DNA of 64,000 nucleotides, taken from NCBI RefSeq assembly GCF_015476655.1, contig NZ_JABFHF010000013.1, positions 93,679 through 157,678 of the forward strand, in the 5' to 3' direction. Shown here one piece after another: positions 25,618 to 34,421 of this stretch. Within the stretch, counting starts at the first letter, position 1. Each line of letters starts with the position of its first letter. The notes under the pieces were generated by a model that was not told the DNA's origin, searched no databases, and worked only from the letters and a program-made list of their open reading frames with translations. This DNA comes from Aquiflexum lacus. Lineage in GTDB: Bacteria > Bacteroidota > Bacteroidia > Cytophagales > Cyclobacteriaceae. The position numbers and the translations under genes are program-made.

Positions 25618-27294
25618 ATGAAAACAATACAAATGATTTATAAAGACGCTTCACGGATTTTGAAAGGTCTGCTGTTGTCAGTCGTGATAATCTTGGCCTC
25701 ATGCCAGTCGGTTTTGGAGGAAGATGTCATTTCCAGGATTGGAAATGATTATATGAATACGGCAAGTGGCTTCAATGATGGTGTCAATGCAGCCTACAGT
25801 ACCTTGAGAATGTGGTACGGTACGGAAAGGGGTAACAATTTTACAGTATTTGGTACTGATACCTATAGACAAGGTTCAGATGGTAGTTGGAAATTCATGA
25901 ATGAATATACCAATCAATTTGATTCCAGAAACGGTCATGCAAGAGAAGTGTGGGATGAAGCTTATCGGGGCATCAATACCTGCAATGCATTGATAGAGAG
26001 GGCTCCTAATGTGATCGGTATTCCCGAGGCCACCAAAAACACCCGATTGGCGGAAGTCAAATTTCTCCGTGCCCACTATTATTTCCTTCTTGTACAGTTG
26101 TTCGGAGGTGTGGATCTTAGGTTGACAGAAACTTTGGTACCAACAACTGAAATTACAAGAGCAACAGAAGCGCAGGTATATGAAGCCATTGTCAGAGATT
26201 TGACTGAAGCAATTCCAGATTTACCCGCTATGATGAGGTCCAATGATTACGGACGTGCAACCCGGCCTGCAGCAGAGCATCTTCTTGGAAAAGTCTATTT
26301 GACCAAAGCCACTTCGACTGCCCAGGCAGGAGATGATTACAGCAAGGCGGAAGTTTTATTGAAAAAAGTCATCAGTGATTATGGTTTTATCCTCCTGCCG
26401 GATTATGCCGATGTACATGGATTCGGTAATGAAATCAATAACGAAGTGATCTTTGCGGTTCAATATACTCGGGACCCCTTGACCAATGGTGGAGGAAATA
26501 ATGGCCACGTATTTTTCCTAATGGAATATGATAATCAACCGGGAATGAGGAGAGATACCCAGAATGGTAGACCATTCAAACGGTATAGACCTACCGATTA
26601 TACACTAAATGTGATATTTGCCGACAGAGAAAATGATGCCCGATATGATAAATCATTCGTCCATCTTTTTCGAAGCAACAGACCGGGAACCTATAATACC
26701 TCCTTTGACCTTTCCAAACCCACTGTAACCTTTGCAGCAGGAGATACTGCTATTTTTCTGCCAGGATTTGAGATGCCGGCCGCCGAAAGGGCTACGAGGC
26801 CTTATCAGGTGCTAACCCCCAGTCTCTACACTGACAAGCTTTATCCCGCTTTGAACAAGTTTCTTGACCCAGGAAGAGTTGACTTGACCCAATTTCAAGG
26901 AGGAAGGGATTATATCGCTTTTAGATTGGCAGATACTTACCTGATGTTGGGCGAAGCACTCTTTAGACAAGGGAAAAACGCTGAAGCGGCTACTTTTGTT
27001 AACAATGTCAGGAGAAGGGCTGCATTTCCAGGAAAAGAAGCAGCCATGGAAGTGACTGCTGCCGATATTAATCTTGAGTTTTTTGTTGAAGAGAGAGCGA
27101 GGGAATTATTGGGAGAACAGATGCGCTGGTTTGACCTTAAAAGATGGGGATTGTTGCTCGAAAGGGTCAGACTCCATAATCCTGACGGGTCTGCCAATAT
27201 TCAAGATTATCATGTACTTAGACCTATTCCACAAAACCAGATTGATAGGGTTTTAGGTGGTGAAGCTAGTTTCCCACAAAATCCGGGATATTAA
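25618..27294 (+). CDS. SusD-family (RagB) nutrient-binding lipoprotein
   Basis: A 558-residue surface lipoprotein: lipobox ILASC (Cys about 29), then the TPR-like helical scaffold. RFIG-like landmarks include EVKFLRAHYYF (N-terminal) and ERARELLGEQMRWFDLKRWG near the end, the most conserved SusD block, followed by LRPIPQNQI. It covers the SusC pore as the glycan-binding lid. Cotranscribed with SusC; terminator directly after the stop. Confidence 0.96.
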   Translation: MKTIQMIYKDASRILKGLLLSVVIILASCQSVLEEDVISRIGNDYMNTASGFNDGVNAAYSTLRMWYGTERGNNFTVFGTDTYRQGSDGSWKFMNEYTNQFDSRNGHAREVWDEAYRGINTCNALIERAPNVIGIPEATKNTRLAEVKFLRAHYYFLLVQLFGGVDLRLTETLVPTTEITRATEAQVYEAIVRDLTEAIPDLPAMMRSNDYGRATRPAAEHLLGKVYLTKATSTAQAGDDYSKAEVLLKKVISDYGFILLPDYADVHGFGNEINNEVIFAVQYTRDPLTNGGGNNGHVFFLMEYDNQPGMRRDTQNGRPFKRYRPTDYTLNVIFADRENDARYDKSFVHLFRSNRPGTYNTSFDLSKPTVTFAAGDTAIFLPGFEMPAAERATRPYQVLTPSLYTDKLYPALNKFLDPGRVDLTQFQGGRDYIAFRLADTYLMLGEALFRQGKNAEAATFVNNVRRRAAFPGKEAAMEVTAADINLEFFVEERARELLGEQMRWFDLKRWGLLLERVRLHNPDGSANIQDYHVLRPIPQNQIDRVLGGEASFPQNPGY

Positions 27295-27318
27295 ACAATC
27301 CCACCGATTATTAGAAAG

Positions 27319-27344
27319 GACCTCTCATTTGGGAGGTCTTTTTT
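27319..27344 (+). terminator. intrinsic terminator after susD
   Basis: Stem GACCTC/GAGGTC with an 8-nt loop followed by TTTTTT, 25 bp after the SusD stop. It touches the stop codon of the convergent LacI-family gene. Confidence 0.8.
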
Positions 27345-28359
27345 ATTTTCCGGTAGATTCTCTCATACTGATCTGTGATGGCAGAACGATGATTTTATCT
27401 TCCAAAGGAGGCTGATTGGGCTTGGTGAGTTTCTTCATCAGCAGTTGGGCACATTCCATTCCCAACTTCAAAGCAGGCTGAGAAATTGTGGTCAACGTAG
27501 GTTGCAATAATCCTGCAATCCGCATATTGGAAAAGCTGATCATTTTAAAATCTTTTGGCATATTCAATTTAGTTTCTCTAGCAGCATAATAGGTCGCTAT
27601 GGCTAATTTCTCTACGGATGCTACAATACCATCAGGCCTGTCCATACCATACAGAAATTTGGAAATCAGACTGATATTTTCCTCTTCTTTTTGGGAACAT
27701 TGGATCACCCAACTTTCCTCAAAAGGTAGAGATGATTCTTTCATCGCATCTAGATATCCTCTCAATCTTTCTTTTCCAATAGAAATTTCCTTAGACAATA
27801 ATAGAAAGTATATTTTTTTGCAATCTTTTTCTATAAGAAGGTTGGTCGCCTTATAACCATTTTCATAATCGTTGGTAATAAATTTTGTGGTCGGGATTTC
27901 TTTACATATTCGATCAAAAAATATAATGGGAACTCCTTTGTTATAAACTGTTTCCAAATGATCAATATTTTTTGTTTGGCTAGACACTGACATGACTATG
28001 GCATCTACCCTACCATTAAGGAGATAAGAAATGATTTTTCTTTCAGTCTCTACATTTTCATGGGTACTGTAAACCAACAAATGGTATCCGTATTCTTGGG
28101 TAATTTCCTCTATTCCATCAATAACCTGGCTAAAATAGTTGTTGATTCTTTCTGGAATAATCACTGCTATGGTTTTGCTTTTTTGCTCCCTTAGACTTCT
28201 TGCAAATGGGTTGGGTTGATAATTAAGTGCTTTAGCTAAAGCAACAACCCTATCCTTGGTAGGCTGACTGATTTCATAACTGTCATTCAAGGCCCTGGAC
28301 ACCGTTGATGGCGCTAGACCAAGTTTTTCCGCTAGATATTTGATATTGACCTCTGACAT
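27343..28359 (-). CDS. LacI-family transcriptional regulator
   Basis: A 338-residue LacI/GalR regulator. The helix-turn-helix is at the very start (IKYLAEKLGLAPSTVSRALN), then the hinge helix region (ALNYQPNPFARSL) and a periplasmic-binding-protein-like effector domain (from AVIIPERINNYF). The ATG at 28359 is preferred; a nearby ATG at 28365 and a TTG at 28383 are alternatives. It points away from uxaC across a shared region with operator C, so it likely autoregulates and controls the uronate and SusCD units. The inducer is probably a uronate or intermediate, by context only. Confidence 0.92.
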   Translation of the reverse strand: MSEVNIKYLAEKLGLAPSTVSRALNDSYEISQPTKDRVVALAKALNYQPNPFARSLREQKSKTIAVIIPERINNYFSQVIDGIEEITQEYGYHLLVYSTHENVETERKIISYLLNGRVDAIVMSVSSQTKNIDHLETVYNKGVPIIFFDRICKEIPTTKFITNDYENGYKATNLLIEKDCKKIYFLLLSKEISIGKERLRGYLDAMKESSLPFEESWVIQCSQKEEENISLISKFLYGMDRPDGIVASVEKLAIATYYAARETKLNMPKDFKMISFSNMRIAGLLQPTLTTISQPALKLGMECAQLLMKKLTKPNQPPLEDKIIVLPSQISMRESTGK

Positions 28360-28461
28360 ACCCATTATTCCATTTGTAAACAAGCCATTAATTTTAAACC
28401 AGTTTATTCAAAAATCAAATTAATTGTTTAAATCTTTGATATATATTCGGTTAAATAAATT

Positions 28462-28481
28462 ACACGAAATCGATTGCACTG
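28462..28481. promoter_or_regulatory. putative LacI-family operator C (uxaC / lacI-type gene)
   Basis: ACACGAAATCGATTGCACTG keeps the CGAAATCGATTGC core of sites A and B. It is 70 bp upstream of the uxaC ATG and about 103 bp upstream of the divergent regulator gene, allowing control of both. Confidence 0.6.
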
Positions 28482-28550
28482 ATTGTTAGAATTGCCTTAC
28501 TCTTCTTTGTGCTGAATTACTAAATTACATCAAACAAACCTAAAATAACC

Positions 28551-29984
28551 ATGAATATTCTACCCAAGCGCAGTATTCAAACCTATATCACAGAAGACTT
28601 TTTGCTATCAAATGAATTTTCCAAAAAACTGTATCACGGATATGCCAAAAACCAGCCTATCATAGATTATCACAATCATTTATCTCCAGAACAAATTTCC
28701 AATAACAAGATATTCGACAATATTACTGAAATATGGCTTAAAGGTGATCATTATAAATGGCGTGCCATGCGGACTTTGGGTATTGACGAACATTTCATTA
28801 CCGGAGATTCCAATGATTGGGAGAAATTTGAAAAATGGTCTTATACAGTCCCCTATACTTTAAGGAATCCACTATACCATTGGACACAGTTGGAACTGCA
28901 AAGATATTTTGATATCCATGAATTGTTGGACCAAAACAATGCAATGGAGATCTATAAAATCACAAATGAAAAAGTCGTGAGTGATGATTTCAGCTCACAA
29001 AGCTTGTTGTCGAAAATGAACGTTGAGGTAGTCTGCACCACAGATGATCCAATTGATTCCTTGGAACATCACCGGAATTTCAGAAACTCAGGTACTTCTC
29101 TTAAGATGTTTCCCGCTTTTAGACCTGATAGGTCCTATACCATTAATTCTCCAAATGAATATCGGATATACCTCAATAAATTAGGAGAAGCTTCAGGGAT
29201 CAACATACAGAATTATGATGATTTACTTTTAGCTCTTCAAAATAGGGTTAACTTTTTTCATGAAAATGGAGGGCGATTATCAGACCATGGACTTGAAAAT
29301 CTCTACCATTTCAAAAGTAGTCTTTTTGACAAGCACAAAATATTCAAAAGTGTTATGGATGGTAAAATCCCCTCCGATAAGGAGGTTGCTTTTTTTAAAT
29401 TTAAAACTTTACAGGAGTTGTGTAAAATGTACCATGCCAAAGGCTGGACACAGCAGTTTCATTTAGGCGCTTTAAGAAATAATAACAGTAGGATGTTCAG
29501 TAAACTTGGAGCTGACACAGGATTTGATTCAATAGGTGATTTCAGTCAAGCCTCTGCCCTATCGGGCTTCCTCAATGAATTGGACAAAACCGATCAATTG
29601 ACCAAGACTGTCATTTATAACCTAAATCCCAGTGACAATGAGGTCATGGCAACGATGACCGGAAATTTCAATGATGGCAGTGTAAAAGGGAAAATCCAAT
29701 TTGGATCAGGCTGGTGGTTTTTGGATCAGAAAAATGGAATGGAAGCACAAATGAACACGCTTTCCAACATGGGACTGATTTCCTGTTTTGTTGGTATGTT
29801 GACTGACAGTCGGAGTTTTCTTTCATTTCCAAGGCACGAATATTTCAGAAGAATATTGTGTGACCTTTTTGGCAAAGACATGCAAAACGGTGAACTACCT
29901 CATGATGAAAAATGGATTGGAAAAATCATTCAGGATATTTGCTACAACAATGCCAAGGCTTTTTTCCAATTCCCCAATAAATAG
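28551..29984 (+). CDS. uxaC: glucuronate isomerase (uronate isomerase)
   Basis: Cytoplasmic isomerase turning D-glucuronate into D-fructuronate (and galacturonate into tagaturonate). At 477 residues it matches UxaC. The amidohydrolase-fold N-terminal motif DYHNHLSP (about residue 40) provides metal ligands; other typical blocks are WKWRAMR-like KWRAMRTLG and TDDPIDSL and QFHLGALRNNN and GSGWWFLDQ. First gene of the plus-strand uronate unit, with fructuronate reductase and mannonate dehydratase following. No signal peptide. Confidence 0.95.
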   Translation: MNILPKRSIQTYITEDFLLSNEFSKKLYHGYAKNQPIIDYHNHLSPEQISNNKIFDNITEIWLKGDHYKWRAMRTLGIDEHFITGDSNDWEKFEKWSYTVPYTLRNPLYHWTQLELQRYFDIHELLDQNNAMEIYKITNEKVVSDDFSSQSLLSKMNVEVVCTTDDPIDSLEHHRNFRNSGTSLKMFPAFRPDRSYTINSPNEYRIYLNKLGEASGINIQNYDDLLLALQNRVNFFHENGGRLSDHGLENLYHFKSSLFDKHKIFKSVMDGKIPSDKEVAFFKFKTLQELCKMYHAKGWTQQFHLGALRNNNSRMFSKLGADTGFDSIGDFSQASALSGFLNELDKTDQLTKTVIYNLNPSDNEVMATMTGNFNDGSVKGKIQFGSGWWFLDQKNGMEAQMNTLSNMGLISCFVGMLTDSRSFLSFPRHEYFRRILCDLFGKDMQNGELPHDEKWIGKIIQDICYNNAKAFFQFPNK

Positions 29985-30054
29985 CTGATTTTAGTTCATT
30001 TTCAGCATATGTTGAATTAAATTCAGCATGTGAATTTTAATTAAATCTTAAGTC

Positions 30055-30867
30055 ATGAAATTATTCTCAGTAAAAAATAAAAAAATCATTATTACAGGTG
30101 CCACAGGTGTATTGGGTGAAAGTATGGCAAGGCACTTGGCTAAAGAAGGTGCACAGGTCATCATTATAGGGAGAACACCTTCCAAAGTTGAGAAGCTCAT
30201 TGAACATTTAAGAAAAGAAGGTGGAAAAGCAGATGGTTTTTTGGCAGATGTCACAAATGAAAGTCAAGTTGAAACGGTGGCGCAAAAAATCAAAGATAGA
30301 TACAAAAGCGTAGACATATTGATCAATCTGGCCGGTGGAAATATGCCTGAGGCACTAGTTAGACCTGATCAGACCTTGTCTGACCTTTCGGCAGATGCTG
30401 TTAAAAAAGTGATGGACCTCAATTATCAGGGGACCTTAATCCCTATCCAATATTTTTTCCCTTTAATGCTTTCCAACAAATCAGGTAACATCATCAATAT
30501 TTCATCCATGGCGGCAAGTAGACCAATGACCCGGGTGGTTGGCTATGCCTCAGCGAAAGCCGCTATTGATAATTTAACCAAATGGCTTGCTGTGGAATTC
30601 AATCAAAAACATGGTCCAGGCTATAGGGTAAATGCCATAGCTCCTGGTTTTTTTCTAACAGAACAGAACCGCTCTTTACTCACAGAATCAGATGGAAGCT
30701 TGACTCAAAGGGGAAATCAAATTATCGACCACACACCTATGGCAAGGTTTGGCGATCCCAAAGATCTCTTAGGTACTTTGCAATGGCTTTGCTCAGATGC
30801 ATCAAAGTTCGTAACAGGAATCATTATTCCGGTTGATGGGGGATTTTCAGCCTATTCTGGGGTTTAA
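30055..30867 (+). CDS. SDR-type D-mannonate oxidoreductase (fructuronate reductase)
   Basis: A 270-residue classical SDR with GATGVLGESM (cofactor), NLAGGN, the Ser in NISSMAAS and YASAK catalytic pair. The family in Bacteroidota and Thermotogales includes a mannonate-forming fructuronate reductase. Position between uxaC and uxuA, and the absence of a long-chain UxuB here, make fructuronate to mannonate the most likely reaction. Alternative SDR activity on other keto sugars cannot be excluded. Confidence 0.82.
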   Translation: MKLFSVKNKKIIITGATGVLGESMARHLAKEGAQVIIIGRTPSKVEKLIEHLRKEGGKADGFLADVTNESQVETVAQKIKDRYKSVDILINLAGGNMPEALVRPDQTLSDLSADAVKKVMDLNYQGTLIPIQYFFPLMLSNKSGNIINISSMAASRPMTRVVGYASAKAAIDNLTKWLAVEFNQKHGPGYRVNAIAPGFFLTEQNRSLLTESDGSLTQRGNQIIDHTPMARFGDPKDLLGTLQWLCSDASKFVTGIIIPVDGGFSAYSGV

Positions 30868-30870
30868 AGA

Positions 30871-30905
30871 GTACGAAGTACGATGTACCAAGTACAAAGT
30901 ACCGA
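30871..30905 (+). repeat. tandem 7-bp repeat, GTACNAA-like, five units
   Basis: Units gtacgaa, gtacgat, gtaccaa, gtacaaa and gtaccga follow one another without gaps immediately after the SDR stop codon. Each GTAC is self-complementary, so the array can fold on itself. Confidence 0.75.
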
Positions 30906-30969
30906 GACGTTAGGAACCTCGAAGTGATTTCCATAGACCAACAAAATAAAGTGTCAATCGAATTTATAT

Positions 30970-30989
30970 TACCCAAATCGATTTTCAGA
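30970..30989. promoter_or_regulatory. weak LacI-family operator-like site before uxuA
   Basis: TACCCAAATCGATTTTCAGA keeps the AAATCGATT core but loses both flanking CG pairs found in sites A to C. It lies 90 bp before the uxuA ATG. Could be a weak site or chance in AT-rich DNA. Confidence 0.3.
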
Positions 30990-31078
30990 ATGCCTTGTCC
31001 TGTTCGTATGGAGTCACAAGCCTGCCGGAAGTCAGGTCTCTAATCTAAAATCTTAAATCTAAAATCTAATATTTAATA

Positions 31079-32260
31079 ATGGCATATAAAATGGAACAGA
31101 CCATGCGCTGGTATGGTCCCAAGGACCCGGTAAGTTTAGCAGACATTCGGCAGGCAGGTGCCACCGGTATCGTGTCTGCACTACATCATATTCCCAACGG
31201 AGAAGTATGGACAAGGGAGGAAATCCAAAAAAGAAAGGACATCATTGAAGCAGCAGGCCTTACTTGGTCTGTGGTGGAATCCGTTCCTGTCCATGAAAAC
31301 ATCAAAACAAGGAAAGGGAATTATCTTGATCTGATTGAGAATTACAAACAAACCATAAAGAATCTTGCTTCAGAAAGCATCCATATCATTTGCTATAATT
31401 TTATGCCGATATTGGATTGGACCAGGACTGTATTGGCATGGCCCTTACCCAATGGTGCCAAAGCATTGCGGTTTGAAAAAAAAGAAGTTGTGGCTTTTGA
31501 TCTATTTATACTCAAAAGAAAGAATGCCGAAAAGGAATATAGTGATTTCGAAATTAAGAAAGCGAAAGAGTTTTTTGAAAATGCTTCTGAAGAAACCCTC
31601 AAAAGGGTAAATGACAATGTTCTTAAAGGACTCCCCGGATCTGAAGAAGGCTATACCATGGAGCAGTTTCAAGCTGCCTTGGATACTTATATCGGCATCG
31701 GACACAAGGAACTGGAAACACATCTTCAACTTTTTTTGGATGAAATTATTCCAATTGCTGAAAAGAATGGGGTAAAAATGGCTATCCATCCTGACGATCC
31801 ACCATTTGATGTTTTCGGGCTACCAAGGGTAATGAGTACTGCCAAGGATATGAAAAGATTGGTTTCTGATAATCCAAGTCCCAACAATGGCTTTACGTTC
31901 TGCACGGGTTCTTATGGTGTCAGGGCTGATAATGACCTGCCTGCTATGGTAAAGGAATTTGGAAATCATATACATTTTATCCACCTCAGGGCGACTAGAA
32001 GAGATGCCGAGGGCAACTTCTACGAAGATGACCATTTGACGGGAGATGTACCTATGGAAGCTGTTATCCATGAGATATTAAAGGTCCAGCAAAAGCGACA
32101 AATCTCTATTCCTATGCGTCCTGACCATGGTCATCAGATGCTGGATGATATTGCCAAACCAATTATCAATCCTGGCTACACAGCAATTGGAAGGCTAAAA
32201 GGGTTAGCAGAGATCAGGGGTGTGGAAGCGGGTTTGGTTTGGGCATTGAAAATGGATTGA
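31079..32260 (+). CDS. uxuA: mannonate dehydratase
   Basis: Converts D-mannonate to 2-keto-3-deoxygluconate in the cytoplasm; metal (Mn/Fe)-dependent TIM barrel. The 393 residues match UxuA. Typical blocks are [10 protein letters not shown] at the start, [24 protein letters not shown] (metal-binding His/Asp region), FCTGSYGVR and [11 protein letters not shown]. Third step of the glucuronate route after uxaC and the SDR; the following 2-keto-3-deoxygluconate kinase and aldolase are not in this window. Confidence 0.95.
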   Translation: MAYKMEQTMRWYGPKDPVSLADIRQAGATGIVSALHHIPNGEVWTREEIQKRKDIIEAAGLTWSVVESVPVHENIKTRKGNYLDLIENYKQTIKNLASESIHIICYNFMPILDWTRTVLAWPLPNGAKALRFEKKEVVAFDLFILKRKNAEKEYSDFEIKKAKEFFENASEETLKRVNDNVLKGLPGSEEGYTMEQFQAALDTYIGIGHKELETHLQLFLDEIIPIAEKNGVKMAIHPDDPPFDVFGLPRVMSTAKDMKRLVSDNPSPNNGFTFCTGSYGVRADNDLPAMVKEFGNHIHFIHLRATRRDAEGNFYEDDHLTGDVPMEAVIHEILKVQQKRQISIPMRPDHGHQMLDDIAKPIINPGYTAIGRLKGLAEIRGVEAGLVWALKMD

Positions 32261-32263
32261 ACC

Positions 32264-32965
32264 TCAGCCCCCTACCAATGCCTCAATAATCTCATTCCTT
32301 CTCGATCTTGAAAAAGGGACTTTCTTCAAACCCATATCAATTTCATTGCCTACAATTCCTTTGACTTTGGGCTTTGAAATGATATAGGTCTTGTGGACCC
32401 TCAAAAACTCTTGGCTTGGAAGATTTTCTTCCATGCTTTTCATGGTCATGAGGGTGATGTATCGTCCTTCATTGGTATGTACAGCAACATAATTTTCCAT
32501 GCCTTCTATATAGAGGATATCTTCAAAATTGATCCTTTTGAGGACATTATCTACTTTCAAAAATATGTGGTCTTTAATGTTTTCCTGATGATGTTTTTGG
32601 CCTTTTAATTGGTGGATTTCTCTAGCTTTATTCACCGCTTTCAAAAAACGGTCAAAAGGGTATGGCTTGACCAAATAATCAATGACGTCCAACTCAAATC
32701 CCTGTAAGGCATAATTGGGATAAGCGGTGGTGAATATGACCAAAGGTGGCTTTTTCAATGATTTCAAAAAATCAAGCCCTGTTATTTTCGGCATCTGAAT
32801 ATCGAGAAACATCAAGTCCGGATTTTCTGAAGAAATTACATCATTGGCTTCCAAAGCGTTTTCGCAGGTACCTACCAAATCCAGAAAATCAATTTCTCTA
32901 ATGTAGCTTTTCAGTCCTTCCCTTGCCAAAGGTTCATCTTCTACTATGATGGTTCTAATCTTCAT
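32264..32965 (-). CDS. LytTR-family response regulator
   Basis: A 233-residue response regulator; ATG at 32965 is chosen over the TTG at 32980, and it makes an 11-bp overlap with the sensor gene. The receiver has Asp55 in FLDIQMP and acidic pair in VEDEP; the C-terminal LytTR DNA-binding domain begins around 138 (HIFLKVDNVLKRI) and ends GLKKVPFSRSRR. Paired with the LytS-type kinase just upstream. Target genes unknown; convergent with uxuA with only a few bases between. Confidence 0.92.
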   Translation of the reverse strand: MKIRTIIVEDEPLAREGLKSYIREIDFLDLVGTCENALEANDVISSENPDLMFLDIQMPKITGLDFLKSLKKPPLVIFTTAYPNYALQGFELDVIDYLVKPYPFDRFLKAVNKAREIHQLKGQKHHQENIKDHIFLKVDNVLKRINFEDILYIEGMENYVAVHTNEGRYITLMTMKSMEENLPSQEFLRVHKTYIISKPKVKGIVGNEIDMGLKKVPFSRSRRNEIIEALVGG

Positions 32966-34043
32966 CGATTTTGATTTCAAGTTTTACCTCAAATGAATCA
33001 AGCTGATCTGTAATTTCTAAGGTATGCCTTTTTGGATATAAAATTTCTAATCTTCTCCGGATATTTTTGAGACCGATTCCACCTTGTATTGAATCAACTA
33101 CCTTTTTTTGATCGTCTTTTGTATTGAAAAAATAAGCTGATAATCTACCCTTTCGGAAAGCAATTTTAACTTTCACCATGTTTTCTTGATGAGTATGGGA
33201 TGAAAGGTGTTTGAAACAATTTTCCAGAAATGGAATCAACAACAATGGAGCTATGGAAAAGTCCTCTAATCCCTCCCCTTTTTCAAAAACCACCTTTAAT
33301 CGATCACCCTTCCTGATTTTTTCCAATTCAATGTAGTTTTCCAGATATTCCAATTCCTGCTGAATATCAATGCTTTCTGAAGTAAATTCGTAAAGCTGTG
33401 ATCTCAGGAGGTTGGAAAGTTTGATGAGTGTTTCCGAGGCTTTATCAGGATCTATTCGGATCAAAACATATACACTGTTGATGGCATTGAACAGAAAATG
33501 GGGGTTGACTTGGGATTTGAGGAAGTTCAGTTCACTTTCTATTCTTTCTTTTTCCCTCAACTCATTTTGCCGGATGGTTTTTCTGTTTTCCAAATAACCT
33601 TTTGAGGCCAATAAAATACCTCCGGTAAATACATTGGAAGAAAAGTAAACAAATAATATCTGTAGCGTACTCGCCTTAAAAAATTCCTCAAGATTCATGG
33701 ACAGCGCGAATGCAATCCCATATTTCATAAAAAGGGAAAACAATGCTGATAAAACAAAAAATCCAGGGAGGAACAAAATCGCTAATTTAGTCCCTCTGAA
33801 CTGTGGAATCAGAACATACTGGGAAATGTAATAAACCCCAGCATTTGAAATGGTGTAAAATCCAGTTACCCAAAACAACTGATGGATATCCTTATACATA
33901 TTTTGATAAACTGATACCCAAAAAACAAAATATGCTGTCCAGAAAAGAATATGGTGGATTTTATATCGTCCAAATACCGATCCCAACCAACTTATGATTT
34001 CAAGTGGCTTCTTTACGACCGATTTATTAGCGGGTTTTACCAT
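32955..34043 (-). CDS. LytS-type sensor histidine kinase (His_kinase PF06580)
   Basis: A 362-residue membrane kinase. Four transmembrane segments occupy about the first 150 residues; then the His-kinase motif FLKSQVNPHFLFNAINSVY with the phospho-acceptor His near residue 190, and a HATPase-like C-domain. The ATG at 34043 follows a 26-codon ORF by one base; the ATG at 34067 would overlap that ORF. It pairs with the LytTR regulator. The sensing part is an N-terminal membrane domain without a recognisable ligand fold. Confidence 0.9.
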   Translation of the reverse strand: MVKPANKSVVKKPLEIISWLGSVFGRYKIHHILFWTAYFVFWVSVYQNMYKDIHQLFWVTGFYTISNAGVYYISQYVLIPQFRGTKLAILFLPGFFVLSALFSLFMKYGIAFALSMNLEEFFKASTLQILFVYFSSNVFTGGILLASKGYLENRKTIRQNELREKERIESELNFLKSQVNPHFLFNAINSVYVLIRIDPDKASETLIKLSNLLRSQLYEFTSESIDIQQELEYLENYIELEKIRKGDRLKVVFEKGEGLEDFSIAPLLLIPFLENCFKHLSSHTHQENMVKVKIAFRKGRLSAYFFNTKDDQKKVVDSIQGGIGLKNIRRRLEILYPKRHTLEITDQLDSFEVKLEIKIDED

Positions 34044-34044
34044 T

Positions 34045-34125
34045 TTACGTTTTATCCTTAAATGCACCTACCAAAAATAAAGTCATAAATACTACTCCTA
34101 CTCCAAATAATGTCCACCAGATCAT
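34045..34125 (-). CDS. 26-residue hydrophobic peptide, possible small membrane protein
   Basis: ATG at 34125 to TAA at 34045, encoding a 26-residue peptide that is one hydrophobic stretch (MIWWTLFGVGVVFMTLFLVG) with a charged tail (FKDKT). It sits one base before the sensor kinase ATG, as in translational coupling. There is a purine-rich run before the ATG. Too short for a reliable coding call; evidence is layout, hydrophobicity and the exact junction. Confidence 0.4.
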   Translation of the reverse strand: MIWWTLFGVGVVFMTLFLVGAFKDKT

Positions 34126-34421
34126 GTGCTTTTTTTTAAATTTTGTCAATTATGCTATGATTTCAATGATTGAAATTAAGAATTTGGTTTAAACGAGGAG
34201 CATAAAGTTGACGATTTGTTCAATTTCTTTGACTAAAAGCAATTACACTTAGATCAAACTTGCCATTTACTTATTTGGGCATAAATGAATACCAATTTCC
34301 AATCAATTTTTCATTTTATAAACTTTTAGGCATTTGGTCAACTCTACTTTTCACCTTGTCAATGAAATTATTTTTATATATACCTAATCCTCAATTTTGG
34401 ATAAACTAAAACAAAAACACC
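34126..34421. other. intergenic region between divergent genes
   Basis: About 296 bp, very AT-rich, between the kinase unit (minus) and the alpha/beta hydrolase (plus). It should hold both promoters. Only an AT-rich, TATATATA-like stretch near 34375 stands out. No RNA gene or inverted repeat of note was seen. Confidence 0.4.

Larger units (their letters stand above)
30868..31078. other. uxuA leader with short repeats and weak operator-like site
   Basis: A 211-bp spacer. It starts with five tandem 7-bp GTACNAA-type units (30871-30905) and ends with AT-rich repeats of AATCTAAA before the uxuA ATG. Two AATCG-containing stretches (30953 and 30970) resemble the LacI-family operator but fit poorly. 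No gene seen. Confidence 0.5.
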
